A model generated the notes under the pieces. That model worked only from the letters and a program-made list of their open reading frames with translations. It had not been told where the DNA came from and searched no databases. A DNA stretch of 64,000 nucleotides, taken from assembly GCA_021463505.1 (NCBI GenBank), contig JAJTYR010000003.1, positions 1 through 64,000 of the forward strand, read 5' to 3'. This DNA is from Burkholderiaceae bacterium. GTDB lineage: Bacteria > Pseudomonadota > Gammaproteobacteria > Burkholderiales > Burkholderiaceae_E. This document shows, one piece after another, positions 26,662 through 35,165 of the stretch (within the stretch, counting starts at the first letter, position 1; each line of letters starts with the position of its first letter). The position numbers were made by a program, and so were the translations under genes.

Positions 26662-27410
26662 CAGGCAGCTTCGCGTTCGCGTTCGCGCCGCGCATCGCCA
26701 CGGCCGATCACTGCGCGCAGCGCCGACATCGACACGATCTGCACTTCGCGATTGTGCACGCCGATGAGCCCCTCGGCCTGGAAGCGCGACAGGATCCGGC
26801 TCACCGTCTCCAGCTTCAGTCCCAGCAGGCTGCCGATTTCTTCACGGGTCATCCGCAACAGGAACCGCTGCGCAGAGAAACCGCGCGCCGCAAAGCGCTG
26901 CGAGAGATTGATCAGGAAAGCCGCCAGTCGCTCTTCGGCACGCATCGACCCGAGCAGCAGCATCAGCGAGCGCTCGCGCTGGATCTCACCGGCGAGCATG
27001 CGAAACAGCTCGCGCTGCAGCGACGGATCGCGGCAGGCCAGCGCATCGAGCTCCTCGAAGGGGATTTCCATGACTTCGCTGTCTTCCAGCGCAATGGCAT
27101 CGCCCGGACAGGTCTCGGAGCCGATTCCGTCGAAGCCGAGCACCTCGCCACCCATGTGAAAACCGGTGACCTGTTCGCGACCGTCCTCGGTGAGCAGCAC
27201 CGACTTGAACGAGCCGGCGCGAATGCCATACAGCGCGTGGAACGGCGCACCCAGCCGGTACAGATATTCGCCGCGTCGCACCCGTCGGCGGTTGCCGCCG
27301 GCGCGTGCCAGAAGGACCTCCGCATCGCTCGTTGCAGCCGCGCGGCCACAGCCCGCACTCGCCGCGCCAACGGGACGGAACGGGATCGTGAGGGCGGTAT
27401 GGGTCAGCAT
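26661..27410 (-). CDS. FNR-like CRP-family regulator lacking the iron-sulfur cysteines
   Basis: 249 residues. The cyclic-nucleotide-like sensor domain aligns closely with E. coli FNR (YGIRAGSFKS, EQVTGFHMGGEVLGFD, EIPFEELD), as do the dimerisation helix (AEERLAAFLINLSQRFA) and the winged helix. The recognition helix LETVSRILSRF keeps the Glu-xx-Ser-Arg pattern of FNR, so TTGAT-N4-ATCAA-type sites are expected. However, only Cys21, Cys101 and Cys126 are present: the N-terminal cysteine cluster is absent, and the position of FNR Cys122 is Met114. It therefore probably does not carry a [4Fe-4S] cluster and senses something else or acts constitutively. It is divergent from the universal stress protein gene. 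Confidence 0.88.
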   Translation of the reverse strand: MLTHTALTIPFRPVGAASAGCGRAAATSDAEVLLARAGGNRRRVRRGEYLYRLGAPFHALYGIRAGSFKSVLLTEDGREQVTGFHMGGEVLGFDGIGSETCPGDAIALEDSEVMEIPFEELDALACRDPSLQRELFRMLAGEIQRERSLMLLLGSMRAEERLAAFLINLSQRFAARGFSAQRFLLRMTREEIGSLLGLKLETVSRILSRFQAEGLIGVHNREVQIVSMSALRAVIGRGDARREREREAA

Positions 27411-27580
27411 CTGGCGGCTCCGTGGCGCAGGGTACGTCTGATGTCGGCTCGGGTTTCCCCGTATGAATCGGACTCTAGCGACTCATCAGCGGATTCCGAT
27501 GGCGCCCCGGAAACGGCCAGTAACGGTTTGTAACGCGCCGGGTTCGTGACGGCGGCCCGCACAGTGTTCACCGCGCCCGA

Positions 27581-27622
27581 TTGCGTCGCGTCAATGACCC
27601 CGGGTCGGGGTACCTCTACAAT
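27581..27622 (+). promoter_or_regulatory. FNR-type operator and -10 element of the usp promoter
   Basis: TTGCGTCGCGTCAA (27581-27594) matches the FNR consensus TTGAT-N4-ATCAA at seven of ten positions. A hexamer TACAAT follows at 27617-27622. A start site near 27629 places the operator centre at about -41.5, the standard class II activator position. There is no good -35 box, as expected for an activator-dependent promoter. The FNR-like regulator is encoded directly upstream on the other strand. Confidence 0.55.
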
Positions 27623-27660
27623 GCAAGGATTGCGTTCCACCACGCTGGAGGGAGATCTGC

Positions 27661-28104
27661 ATGTACAAGAACCTGCTGGTTCCGACCGACGGCTCGAAGC
27701 TGTCGAACGACGCCATCGAACGGGCAATTCAGTTCGCGAAGGAAACCGGCGCACGGCTCACCGCGCTGCACGTCATGCCGGAATACATTCCGCCGGCGTT
27801 CGCGGAATTTCCGGCGGCCGGGCAGGCATCGTTCGCCGAGTTCATGAAGGCCACCGAGGAAACCGCCCGGACGATCCTCGACGCGGCGGCGCAAAACGCC
27901 AAAGCCGCCGGCGTGCAGTGCGAAACCGTCTCGGTGCGCCACACGCAACCGTACCGCGCGATCATCGACGTCGCCCGCGAAAAGGGCTGCGACCTGATCT
28001 TCATGTCGTCGCACGGCCGCCGCGGCCTGAGTGCGCTGGTGCTCGGAAGCGAGACCAACAAGGTGCTCACGCATTCGAGCATTCCGGTGCTCGTGTTCCG
28101 GTGA
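27661..28104 (+). CDS. universal stress protein UspA family
   Basis: 147 residues, single-domain UspA fold. It begins with MYKNLLVPTDGS and ends with the nucleotide-binding stretch SSHGRRGLSALVLGS. The first Gly of the GxxG(9x)GS motif is Ser; I recall this as a common variant. GGAGGGAG lies 6-13 bases before the ATG. Proteins of this type help survival in stress and anaerobic energy limitation. The FNR-type operator at 27581 and the adjacent FNR-like gene suggest induction by that regulator. Confidence 0.93.
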   Translation: MYKNLLVPTDGSKLSNDAIERAIQFAKETGARLTALHVMPEYIPPAFAEFPAAGQASFAEFMKATEETARTILDAAAQNAKAAGVQCETVSVRHTQPYRAIIDVAREKGCDLIFMSSHGRRGLSALVLGSETNKVLTHSSIPVLVFR

Positions 28105-28142
28105 ACGCGACGATGAACCCATCGCCCACGGAGGATCGAACC

Positions 28143-28460
28143 ATGGATGTTGGCGCACGGGTGGATGCAGCACGCGACCGGCTTGCCCAGGAAATGCGCA
28201 CGCTCGTGAGCGACGCCGAAGAGATGCTCCGGGCTGCCTCGAAGCAGGGTGGCGAGCAACTCGGCGCGGCACGCGAGCGCCTCGAACGCAGCGTCAGCAT
28301 CGCCAGGTCCGAACTGGCGAACCTCGAACACGCGGTCGTCGATCGGGCGCGACACACCGCACGTGAGGCCGACGAATACGTCCGCGAGCATCCGTGGACC
28401 GCGGTCGGAGTCGGGGCCGGAATCGGCCTGCTGCTCGGCCTGTTGCTGGGCCGGCGTTGA
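28143..28460 (+). CDS. DUF883 (ElaB/YqjD-type) tail-anchored membrane protein
   Basis: 105 residues. ATG 28143 follows a GGAGG at 28130-28134; an in-frame ATG at 28113 is an alternative. A long amphipathic, probably coiled-coil helix is followed by the EHPWTAVGVGAGIGLLLGLLLG tail anchor, split here by its glycine-rich start, and a final RR. In E. coli YqjD binds ribosomes at the membrane in stationary phase. It begins a three-gene group with YqjE-like and YqjK-like proteins. Confidence 0.85.
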   Translation: MDVGARVDAARDRLAQEMRTLVSDAEEMLRAASKQGGEQLGAARERLERSVSIARSELANLEHAVVDRARHTAREADEYVREHPWTAVGVGAGIGLLLGLLLGRR

Positions 28461-28497
28461 ACGTTCTTCGCGCCAGGCGTCTCGCGGCAGCGATCGG

Positions 28498-28881
28498 GTG
28501 AACCGCGCCGCGCAGGCCGAAGAGGCCGGACTGCTGGCGCGCCTGCGCGCGCTGGCGAGCAGTCTGCTCGAACTCGTCGAGACGCGCCTGGAGCTCGTCG
28601 GCGCCGATCTCGAACTGCAGGCCGAACGGCTGCGGCTGGTTGCCGTGCTGCTGCTCGGCGGCGTGCTGTTTCTCGCGCTCGCGCTGGTCTTCGTTTCGGT
28701 GCTTGCGATCGCCGCTTTCTGGGACACGTACCGGCTCGCGGCCATCGCCGCAGTTGCGGCGCTTCACCTGGCGGCGGGCATCGGCTGCCTGCTCTGGCTG
28801 CGCCGGCTGGTGCGCAGTGGTCCGCGCCCGTTCGACGCCACGATCGCCGAACTGCGGCAGGACATCGCGCGACTGCGCTGA
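28498..28881 (+). CDS. YqjE-like (phage-holin-superfamily III) membrane protein
   Basis: 127 residues from GTG 28498. An amphipathic N-terminal helix (LLELVETRLELVGADLE) precedes two membrane helices, LVAVLLLGGVLFLALALVFV and a second near AAIAAVAALHLAAGIGCLLW. Databases often call this family 'phage holin', but here it lies in the chromosomal yqjD-yqjE-yqjK arrangement and no lysis genes are near. Function is unknown; a stationary-phase envelope role is inferred from context. Confidence 0.75.
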   Translation: MNRAAQAEEAGLLARLRALASSLLELVETRLELVGADLELQAERLRLVAVLLLGGVLFLALALVFVSVLAIAAFWDTYRLAAIAAVAALHLAAGIGCLLWLRRLVRSGPRPFDATIAELRQDIARLR

Positions 28882-28896
28882 TCCCGGGGTTGCGGC

Positions 28897-29292
28897 GTGA
28901 GCAACTCCTTCCCCGGCAGGCCGGCCACACAACGTGCGCGTGCGGCCGTCGCGCCCGAAAGCGCCGCGCGGCGCCAGGCCCGGCTGCGCGCGCTCAGCGC
29001 TTTGCAGCGCGAAGCGCTTGCGGCCCGCTGGCAGCACATTGCGCCCGCCGTCGAGCGTGTCGACGCTGCGCTCGCGCGCGTGCGACGTCTGCGCGAGCAT
29101 CCGCTCGCGCTCGGCGTGCTGGCGCTGTCGGCCACCGGACTGGTGGCCAGCCGCCGCGGACGGCGCGTGCTCGCCACGCTGCAGTTCGGCTGGCGCCTGG
29201 GCCTGCGCGCCGCGACGGTCGCGTCGCTGTGGCGCGCCGTGCGCACGCTGTCCCGGTCGACCACCGCGGCGGCGCCAGATCGTCGGGCGTGA
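28897..29292 (+). CDS. YqjK-like small protein
   Basis: 131 residues from GTG 28897. It is very rich in Arg and Ala, with a hydrophobic stretch at HPLALGVLALSATGLVASRR that may be one membrane segment. Position after DUF883 and YqjE-like genes matches yqjK of enterobacteria, but sequence conservation is weak by eye. The stop overlaps an in-frame GTG of the following nuclease gene (GTGA). Confidence 0.55.
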   Translation: MSNSFPGRPATQRARAAVAPESAARRQARLRALSALQREALAARWQHIAPAVERVDAALARVRRLREHPLALGVLALSATGLVASRRGRRVLATLQFGWRLGLRAATVASLWRAVRTLSRSTTAAAPDRRA

Positions 29293-29966
29293 CGGGATTG
29301 CCGATGCGCCTGCGGCAGCCCGGGTCGATCGTCATCGGGCAGCGCGGCAGCGTGCTGCCGGAACAACGTCGCGGCAGACCGTTCACGCGCCGCGCAGCGC
29401 TGGCGTCGGGCTGCGCGCTGTTGCTCGCGGCGACGATCACGACGTCGATCGCCGGGGCAGCGTCGCCAGGGGCGAACGCCGTGCCGGCAAGTACCGCCGT
29501 CGAGGGCCGCGTCGTGCGCGTGCTCGACGGCGACTCGCTGCTGCTGCGCCTCGATGACGGCGGGGTGCACGGCGTGCGCATCGCCGGCATCGACGCGCCC
29601 GAGAAAGGCCAGCCGTACGCCGACGTCTCGCGGCGCGCATTGCTCGCACAACTCGACGATCGCCGGATCCGCCTCGAGACCATCAAGACCGACGTCTTCG
29701 GGCGCCTGGTCGGCCGGGTCTTCGTCGACGGCCGCGACGCGGGCCTCGTGCAACTGCGCGCAGGCCTCGCCTGGCACTTCGCGCGCTACGACGCCGATCT
29801 CGCGCCCGCACAGCGCCGCCGCTACGCACAGGCCGAGCGCCAGGCGCGGCTGCGCGGCCTGGGCCTGTGGCGCGACCCGGCCCCGATGCCGCCCTGGGCG
29901 CACCGCGCCGAGGCACGCCGTGCCCAGGGCGGGCGGCCGGGCGCAGGCGCTGCTGCGAGTCGCTGA
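29289..29966 (+). CDS. exported thermonuclease-family (SNase-like) protein
   Basis: 225 residues from GTG 29289 (GTGA overlap); ATG 29304 is an alternative start. A twin-arginine plus hydrophobic segment (RRAALASGCALLLAA) indicates export or anchoring. The SNase fold follows: VVRVLDGDSLLLRL, the catalytic Arg/Asp segment VRIAGIDAPEKGQPY and the FGRLVGRVFVDGRD strand. Catalytic Arg, Asp and Glu positions look retained. It should cut DNA or RNA in the periplasm using Ca2+. Linkage to the yqj-like genes is unexplained. Confidence 0.8.
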   Translation: MTGLPMRLRQPGSIVIGQRGSVLPEQRRGRPFTRRAALASGCALLLAATITTSIAGAASPGANAVPASTAVEGRVVRVLDGDSLLLRLDDGGVHGVRIAGIDAPEKGQPYADVSRRALLAQLDDRRIRLETIKTDVFGRLVGRVFVDGRDAGLVQLRAGLAWHFARYDADLAPAQRRRYAQAERQARLRGLGLWRDPAPMPPWAHRAEARRAQGGRPGAGAAASR

Positions 29967-30027
29967 CCGGCCGCGCACCCCGGCAATCGCAGCGTTCGCG
30001 CGGCCGTGCACGTGACTCGTCGCGCGA

Positions 30028-31503
30028 TCACCGTGGCGCCTGCCCGTCGAGGGCGAGCGCCGTCCTGCCGCTCGCATCGACGTCGGGCAACCGCGTCACC
30101 CACCACACCGACAGCAGTGCGAAGGCCGCAGCCCCCAGGGTCACTGTCCGGAACGCGGCATCGCTGGCGAGCCGGGTCGCGCTCGTGCCGTGCGCGAGCA
30201 CCGAGGCCAGCGCGTCGCCGGCAACGGCGGTGCTCTCCGGCAGGTGCTCGCGCAGCAGCGACAGGACCATCGAGTTGTACACCGCGATGCCGAGCGCGCC
30301 GCCGAGCAGCCGGAAGAAGGCGGTCAGCGCGGTCACCGTGCCCATCACCGGACGCGTCACCGACAACTGCACGGTGATCAGCGTGGTCGGCATCTGCAGG
30401 CCCATGCCGAACCCGGTCGCCACCAGCGCCAGGGCGGCCAGCAGGTGCTCGGGTGGCAACAGCGCGTACGCGGCCAGGCCGGGCGGCACCAGCAACACCC
30501 CCAGTCGCTGCGCCGGCAGCACCCGGCCAGTGCGGTACTGCCAGCGGCCGGCGACGAACGCCGCGGTCGGGATCGCCAGCGTCAGCGGCAGCAGGCGCAT
30601 GGCGGCATCGGCGGCGTCGAGGCCGCCTGCCATCTGCAGGCGCAATGGCACCAGCACCGTCAGCGCAATGAAATTGAAGAAGCAGACGAAGAACAGCGCA
30701 CACCCCGCCGACACCACGGGTTGCGCGAACAGTCCGAGCGGAACGACCGGATCCACGTGGCGCCGCTCGACGGCCACGAACCCCGCCAGCAACACCGCCG
30801 CGAGCGCCCAGGCCGCCAGATTGGCGCCGTCGTTCCACGGGACCCCCTGGCCGACACGGGTGACCGGAAGCAGGAACGTGGTGAGCCCGGCCAGCAGCAG
30901 CACGGCGCCTCCCGCATCGATCCTGGCCCGCTGGCCCGGCACGCGCAGCGCACCGAGCGCGGTACGCGCCAGGACCAGCGCAACCAGCCCCACCGGGAGG
31001 TTGATCCAGAAGATCCACGGCCACGACAGATACTGCGTCAGCACGCCGCCGATCACCGGCCCGAGCACGCTCGCCAGTGCCCAGACGACCGCGATGTAGC
31101 CTTGCCAGCGGCCGCGCTCGCGCGGCGCGATGACGTCGGCGACGACCGTCTGCGCCATCGCCAGCAGCCCGCCGCCCCCGATGCCCTGAAGCACGCGCGC
31201 GACCACCAGTTGCGGCATCGTCTGCGCCAGCGCGCAACCCGCCGACGCGAGCAGGAAGATCAGGATGGCGATCGTCATCAGGCGCTGGCGGCCGTGGAGG
31301 TCGCTGAACCTGCCGTAAAGGGGCGTCACCACCGTGGAGGCGATCAGGTAACCCGAGATCACCCACGCCATCCAGTCGAGGCCTCCCACCTGGCGGGCAA
31401 TCGTCGGCACCGCCACGCTCACGACGGTCTGGTCGAGCGCCGCCAGCAGCGTGGTCATCAGGACCGCGGCCATTGCGGCGCGCACCTGGCGCGGCGTCAG
31501 CAT
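30028..31503 (-). CDS. MFS drug-type exporter (DHA2, 14-helix)
   Basis: 491 residues from ATG 31503 (GTG 31530 possible but would overlap rlmB). About fourteen hydrophobic helices are present. Motif A is GRFSDLHGRQRLM after helix 2, and the N terminus LLAALDQTVVSVAVPTIA carries the D-x-T-V-V-x-V-A-L/V-P signature of DHA2 proteins such as EmrB and QacA. A proton-driven exporter of small hydrophobic compounds is likely. No membrane-fusion partner (EmrA) is adjacent. It follows rlmB by 10 bp and may be cotranscribed. Confidence 0.85.
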   Translation of the reverse strand: MLTPRQVRAAMAAVLMTTLLAALDQTVVSVAVPTIARQVGGLDWMAWVISGYLIASTVVTPLYGRFSDLHGRQRLMTIAILIFLLASAGCALAQTMPQLVVARVLQGIGGGGLLAMAQTVVADVIAPRERGRWQGYIAVVWALASVLGPVIGGVLTQYLSWPWIFWINLPVGLVALVLARTALGALRVPGQRARIDAGGAVLLLAGLTTFLLPVTRVGQGVPWNDGANLAAWALAAVLLAGFVAVERRHVDPVVPLGLFAQPVVSAGCALFFVCFFNFIALTVLVPLRLQMAGGLDAADAAMRLLPLTLAIPTAAFVAGRWQYRTGRVLPAQRLGVLLVPPGLAAYALLPPEHLLAALALVATGFGMGLQMPTTLITVQLSVTRPVMGTVTALTAFFRLLGGALGIAVYNSMVLSLLREHLPESTAVAGDALASVLAHGTSATRLASDAAFRTVTLGAAAFALLSVWWVTRLPDVDASGRTALALDGQAPR

Positions 31504-31513
31504 GACCGGGCCA

Positions 31514-32248
31514 TCACCCGGTGCGGGCAAGACGCTGGCGCAGTGTCTCGTAGAGCACCACGCCGGCCGCCACCGAGACGTTCAGGCTGCCGACCTTTCC
31601 GGCCATCGGGATGCGCACCAGCGCGTCACAGCGTTCGCGCGTGAGCCGGCGCATCCCGCTGCCCTCGGCACCGAGCACCCACGCGACCGACGCCGGCAGC
31701 GCTTCGTCGTACAGCGAAGTGCTGGCCGCGTCGTCGGTGCCGAGCAGCCAGACGTCGCGCTCGCGGATCGTGTCCATCGCGCGTGCGAGGTTCGTGACCA
31801 TGATGTAAGGCACGCTCTCGGCGGCGCCGCTGGCGGTCTGGATCGCCGCCTCGGTGAGCGCACAGGCGTGGTCTTTCGGGGCGATCACCGCCTGTGCGCC
31901 TGCCCCATCGGCCACGCGCAGGCAGGCGCCCAGATTGCGCGGGTCGGTCACGCCATCGAGCAGCAGCAGCGTGAGCGGCGCGCTCGTCGCATCGAGCAAC
32001 GCGTCGAGCGAAAGCGCGGGAGGCGCGAAATCGACGATCGCCACCACGCCCTGATGACGCTTGCCGGGGCACATCTTCGCAATGCGCGCACCATCGACGA
32101 AGTGCGGGCGCAATCCGGCCTGGTTGGCCGCCTTGACGAGTTCGCGCACGCGTGCGTCTTCACGCGCGGCATCGACGTAGAGTTCGCGCACGCCCTGCGG
32201 AGCACGGCGCAGGCGCGCCAGAACGGCGTGAAAACCATGGATCAGCAT
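31514..32248 (-). CDS. rlmB: 23S rRNA (guanosine-2'-O)-methyltransferase RlmB
   Basis: 244 residues, SPOUT fold. It methylates the 2'-OH of G2251 in 23S rRNA. The N-terminal substrate-binding domain starts IHGFHAVLARLRR. The knotted SAM-binding site shows the SPOU motifs DPRNLGACLRVADGAGA and VLGAEGSGMRRLTRERCD. It lies 18 bp after rnr, the usual arrangement in beta- and gammaproteobacteria, and is presumably in one operon. Confidence 0.93.
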   Translation of the reverse strand: MLIHGFHAVLARLRRAPQGVRELYVDAAREDARVRELVKAANQAGLRPHFVDGARIAKMCPGKRHQGVVAIVDFAPPALSLDALLDATSAPLTLLLLDGVTDPRNLGACLRVADGAGAQAVIAPKDHACALTEAAIQTASGAAESVPYIMVTNLARAMDTIRERDVWLLGTDDAASTSLYDEALPASVAWVLGAEGSGMRRLTRERCDALVRIPMAGKVGSLNVSVAAGVVLYETLRQRLARTG

Positions 32249-32266
32249 CGGCGCGCGCCTCCGCCG

Positions 32267-34873
32267 TCAGTGGCGGCGCTTGCGGCGCGTGCTGCCCGCC
32301 GGCGGCCCGTCGCGGCGCGAACGCGCGGCCAGGCGCTCGGCGCGCGCCTGTTCGACCTTCTCGGTCTTGGGCCTCGCTGCCTTGCGCACCTTGCCGCCCT
32401 CGTCCTTCGATCCCGCGGTCTTCGACGGCGTTGCGCGGCCGCGCACCGGCCTGCCGGACTCGGGCGCGACCATCTCCTCCGGCGGCGGCCTGACCGCGCC
32501 GACCGCGTCCGGGCGCGCGCCGTCGTCGTCCGCAGCCTCGCGACGGCGGATGCGGCTGATCGCGCGGAAATCCATGCGCTCGACCAGTCGGAAGTCGATG
32601 CGCCGCGCCTCCAGGTCGACGCGCGAGACCTGCACGTCCAGTTCGTCGGAGAGGCGAAAGCGCCGTCCGGTGCGCTCGCCGCGCAGTTCGTGCGCGCTTT
32701 CGTTGTACTGGAAGTACTCGCCGCCGAGTTCCGAGACGTGCACCAATCCCTCGACGTACAGATCGTTGAGCGTGACGAACACGCCGAACGGCGCCACGCC
32801 GGTGACCCGCCCGGCGAACTGCTCGCCGACGCGCTCGCGCACGTACATGCACTTGAGCCACGCCTCGACGTCGCGCGAAGCCTCGTCGGCGCGCCGCTCG
32901 TTGGCCGAGCAGATCGTGCCGAGCGCCTGCCAGCGCTCGTGCTCGATCTGCCGCGCCTGTGCCTGCGCCGCAGCCGTCCCGGACGGGTGCGGCAACTCGC
33001 GTTCACCCGCGGCGAACAGCGTCGGGTGGTAGCGCGCGCCGGCCAGCAGCGCCTTGACCACGCGGTGCGCGAGCAGGTCGGGATAGCGGCGGATCGGCGA
33101 GGTGAAGTGCGTATAGGCGTCGTAGGCCAGCCCGAAGTGGCCGACGTTGTCGGGCGAATAGATCGCCTGCTGCATCGAGCGCAGCAGCATCGTCTGCAAC
33201 AGTGCCGAGTCCGGGCGCGCGCGCACCTGCGCGGCCAGTTCCGCGTAATCGTTCGGCGTGGGTTCGTCGCCTCCGCCCAGCGCCAGGCCCACGCTGCGCA
33301 GGAACTCGCGCAGCAACTGCAGCCGCTCGGGCGTCGGCCCCTCGTGCACGCGAAACAGTCCGGGATGCCTGCTGCGACGCATGAAATCCGCGGTGCAGAC
33401 GTTGGCCGCCAGCATGCACTCCTCGATCAGGCGGTGCGCGTCGTTGCGCACGGCGGGAACGATGCGCTCGATGCGTCCGGCCGGATCGCAGACGATCTTC
33501 GTCTCGACCGTCTCGAAGTCGATTGCACCGCGCTGCTGGCGCGCCGCGGCAAGCGCCCGGTACAACTCGTGCAGGTTGCGCAGCATCGGCAGCAACGCCG
33601 CGCGCGCCGGCGGCGGCGCGAGCGCCGCACCGCCCGAAAGCATGGTCCAGACCTCGTCGTAGGTCAGGCGCGCCGCCGAGTGCATCACTGCTTCGTAGAA
33701 CTGGTAGGCACGGATCTGGCCGCGCGCACTGATCACCATGTCGCAGACCAGCACCAGCCGATCGACCTGCGGATTGAGCGAGCACAGGCCGTTGGACAGT
33801 TTCTCGGGCAGCATCGGAATCACGCGCCGCGGAAAATAGACCGAGGTGCTGCGCCCGAGCGCATCGTGGTCGAGCGCATCGCCAGGTCTCACGTAGTGAG
33901 CCACGTCGGCGATCGCCACGATCAGCCGGAAGCCGCCCGCGCGCCGCCCGCGCCCGGCGACGCCCGCGGGCACGACCCCGGCCGCCTGCGGTGCCGCGCC
34001 TGCCGGTTCGCCGCGTACCGCGATCGCATCGATCGGCTCGCAATAGACCGCGTCGTCGAAGTCGCGCGCATCCTCGCCGTCGATCGTGACCAGCGGCACG
34101 TCGCGCAGGTCGACGCGCCCCTTCAGGTCGGTGCGACGCACCGCGCCCGGCAGTCTCGCGGCCTGCGCGAGCGCGGCCTCGCCGAACTGATGCGGCACGT
34201 CGAACTTGCGCACCGCGATCTCGATCTCCATGCCCGGGTCGCCGATCTCGCCGAGCACCTCGACGACGCGCCCGATCGGCGGTGCCTGCCCCGACGGCGG
34301 ATCGACGATCTCGGCGGTCACGACCTGGCCGTGCTGCGCGTGGCGCGTGTCGCCCGGCGGGATCAGGATGTCGTGCTTGATGCGCTGGTCTTCGGGCACG
34401 ACGATGTGCACGCCGCGCTCGTTCAGGAAACGCCCGACGAGGCGCCGGTGCGCCCGTTCGGTCACCTCGACGATGCGGCCTTCGGGCCTGCCGCGCGAGT
34501 CGTAGCCGGTGCGCTTGATGAGCACCCGGTCGCCGTGCATCGCCTTCTGCATCTCGCGCGGCGACAGGAACACGTCGGGGCCGCCCGCATCCGGAATCAG
34601 GAAGCCGAAACCGTCGCGATGGCCCTGCACCCGCCCGGCGACGAGATCGAGGCGGCTCGCCAGCAGCAGCACGCCCTTGCGGTTGGGCAGCAACTGGCCG
34701 TCGCGCTCCATCGCCTGCAGGCGCCGGTTCAGGTTGTCGACATGCGTCGACGGCACTGCCAGCCTTTCGGCCAGTTCCGCCGGCGTCATCGGCACGTCGG
34801 CGGCGCGCAGGCATTCGAGGATCGCCTCGCGTGTCGGAGCGAACCAGTTCGTCGGGGATGGGCGTCGGCTCAC
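32267..34873 (-). CDS. rnr: ribonuclease R
   Basis: 868 residues. It degrades structured RNA 3' to 5' in mRNA and rRNA quality control. Domain order: N-terminal winged helix (PTNWFAPTREAILECLRAA), cold-shock domains with RDGFGFLI-like GHRDGFGFLIPDAGG, RNB catalytic domain with the acidic motif GEDARDFDDAVY, S1 domain near residues 680-760 (VTGVAPFGVFVTLNDL), and a basic Lys/Arg-rich C-terminal tail after residue 780. The tail contains many charged repeats typical of the family. Confidence 0.94.
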   Translation of the reverse strand: MSRRPSPTNWFAPTREAILECLRAADVPMTPAELAERLAVPSTHVDNLNRRLQAMERDGQLLPNRKGVLLLASRLDLVAGRVQGHRDGFGFLIPDAGGPDVFLSPREMQKAMHGDRVLIKRTGYDSRGRPEGRIVEVTERAHRRLVGRFLNERGVHIVVPEDQRIKHDILIPPGDTRHAQHGQVVTAEIVDPPSGQAPPIGRVVEVLGEIGDPGMEIEIAVRKFDVPHQFGEAALAQAARLPGAVRRTDLKGRVDLRDVPLVTIDGEDARDFDDAVYCEPIDAIAVRGEPAGAAPQAAGVVPAGVAGRGRRAGGFRLIVAIADVAHYVRPGDALDHDALGRSTSVYFPRRVIPMLPEKLSNGLCSLNPQVDRLVLVCDMVISARGQIRAYQFYEAVMHSAARLTYDEVWTMLSGGAALAPPPARAALLPMLRNLHELYRALAAARQQRGAIDFETVETKIVCDPAGRIERIVPAVRNDAHRLIEECMLAANVCTADFMRRSRHPGLFRVHEGPTPERLQLLREFLRSVGLALGGGDEPTPNDYAELAAQVRARPDSALLQTMLLRSMQQAIYSPDNVGHFGLAYDAYTHFTSPIRRYPDLLAHRVVKALLAGARYHPTLFAAGERELPHPSGTAAAQAQARQIEHERWQALGTICSANERRADEASRDVEAWLKCMYVRERVGEQFAGRVTGVAPFGVFVTLNDLYVEGLVHVSELGGEYFQYNESAHELRGERTGRRFRLSDELDVQVSRVDLEARRIDFRLVERMDFRAISRIRRREAADDDGARPDAVGAVRPPPEEMVAPESGRPVRGRATPSKTAGSKDEGGKVRKAARPKTEKVEQARAERLAARSRRDGPPAGSTRRKRRH

Positions 34874-34901
34874 GGGATCGGCAGGAAGGGCCCGGCGGAA
34901 T

Positions 34902-34929
34902 TTGACAATCGGCGCAGGTCGATTAGACT
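34902..34929 (+). promoter_or_regulatory. tRNA-Leu promoter
   Basis: TTGACA at 34902-34907 (perfect -35) and TAGACT at 34924-34929 (four of six) are separated by 16 bp. A start near 34936 lies about 66 bp before the mature tRNA 5' end. A GCCGGC-rich sequence between them resembles a stringent discriminator, but that is only suggestive. Confidence 0.6.
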
Positions 34930-35001
34930 AGCCGGCTCTGCTCGCGGCCGGCGCTTCGTTCAGCCCGCTGCCGCTCGCCGGAATCGTCCGGCGGGCCCAT
35001 C

Positions 35002-35088
35002 GCCCAGATGGCGGAATTGGTAGACGCACCAGGTTCAGGTCCTGGCGGTGGCAACACTGTGGAGGTTCGAGTCCTCTTCTGGGCACCA
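35002..35088 (+). tRNA. tRNA-Leu (anticodon CAG)
   Basis: 87 nt including an encoded CCA end (35086-35088). The acceptor stem pairs GCCCAGA (35002-35008) with TCTGGGC (35078-35084). The anticodon stem CCAGG/CCTGG encloses loop TTCAGGT with anticodon CAG at 35036-35038. A long variable arm and the TTCGAGTC T-loop region fit class II tRNA-Leu. It reads CTG, the dominant leucine codon in these genes. Confidence 0.96.
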
Positions 35089-35165
35089 TCGGACAGACAG
35101 AGGGTCGCGCGCGATTGCGGCTCGCCGGGCCGGTTCGTCCCGCATCGGTCGCGCATCGCTTCCGC

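Noticed and set aside
28498-28881. Phage holin and therefore a prophage remnant
   Set aside because: The family name is misleading; the gene sits in a yqjD-E-K-type chromosomal group and no phage genes are near.
35089-35165. Integration site at the tRNA-Leu 3' end
   Set aside because: No integrase gene and no repeat of the tRNA 3' end are visible nearby.
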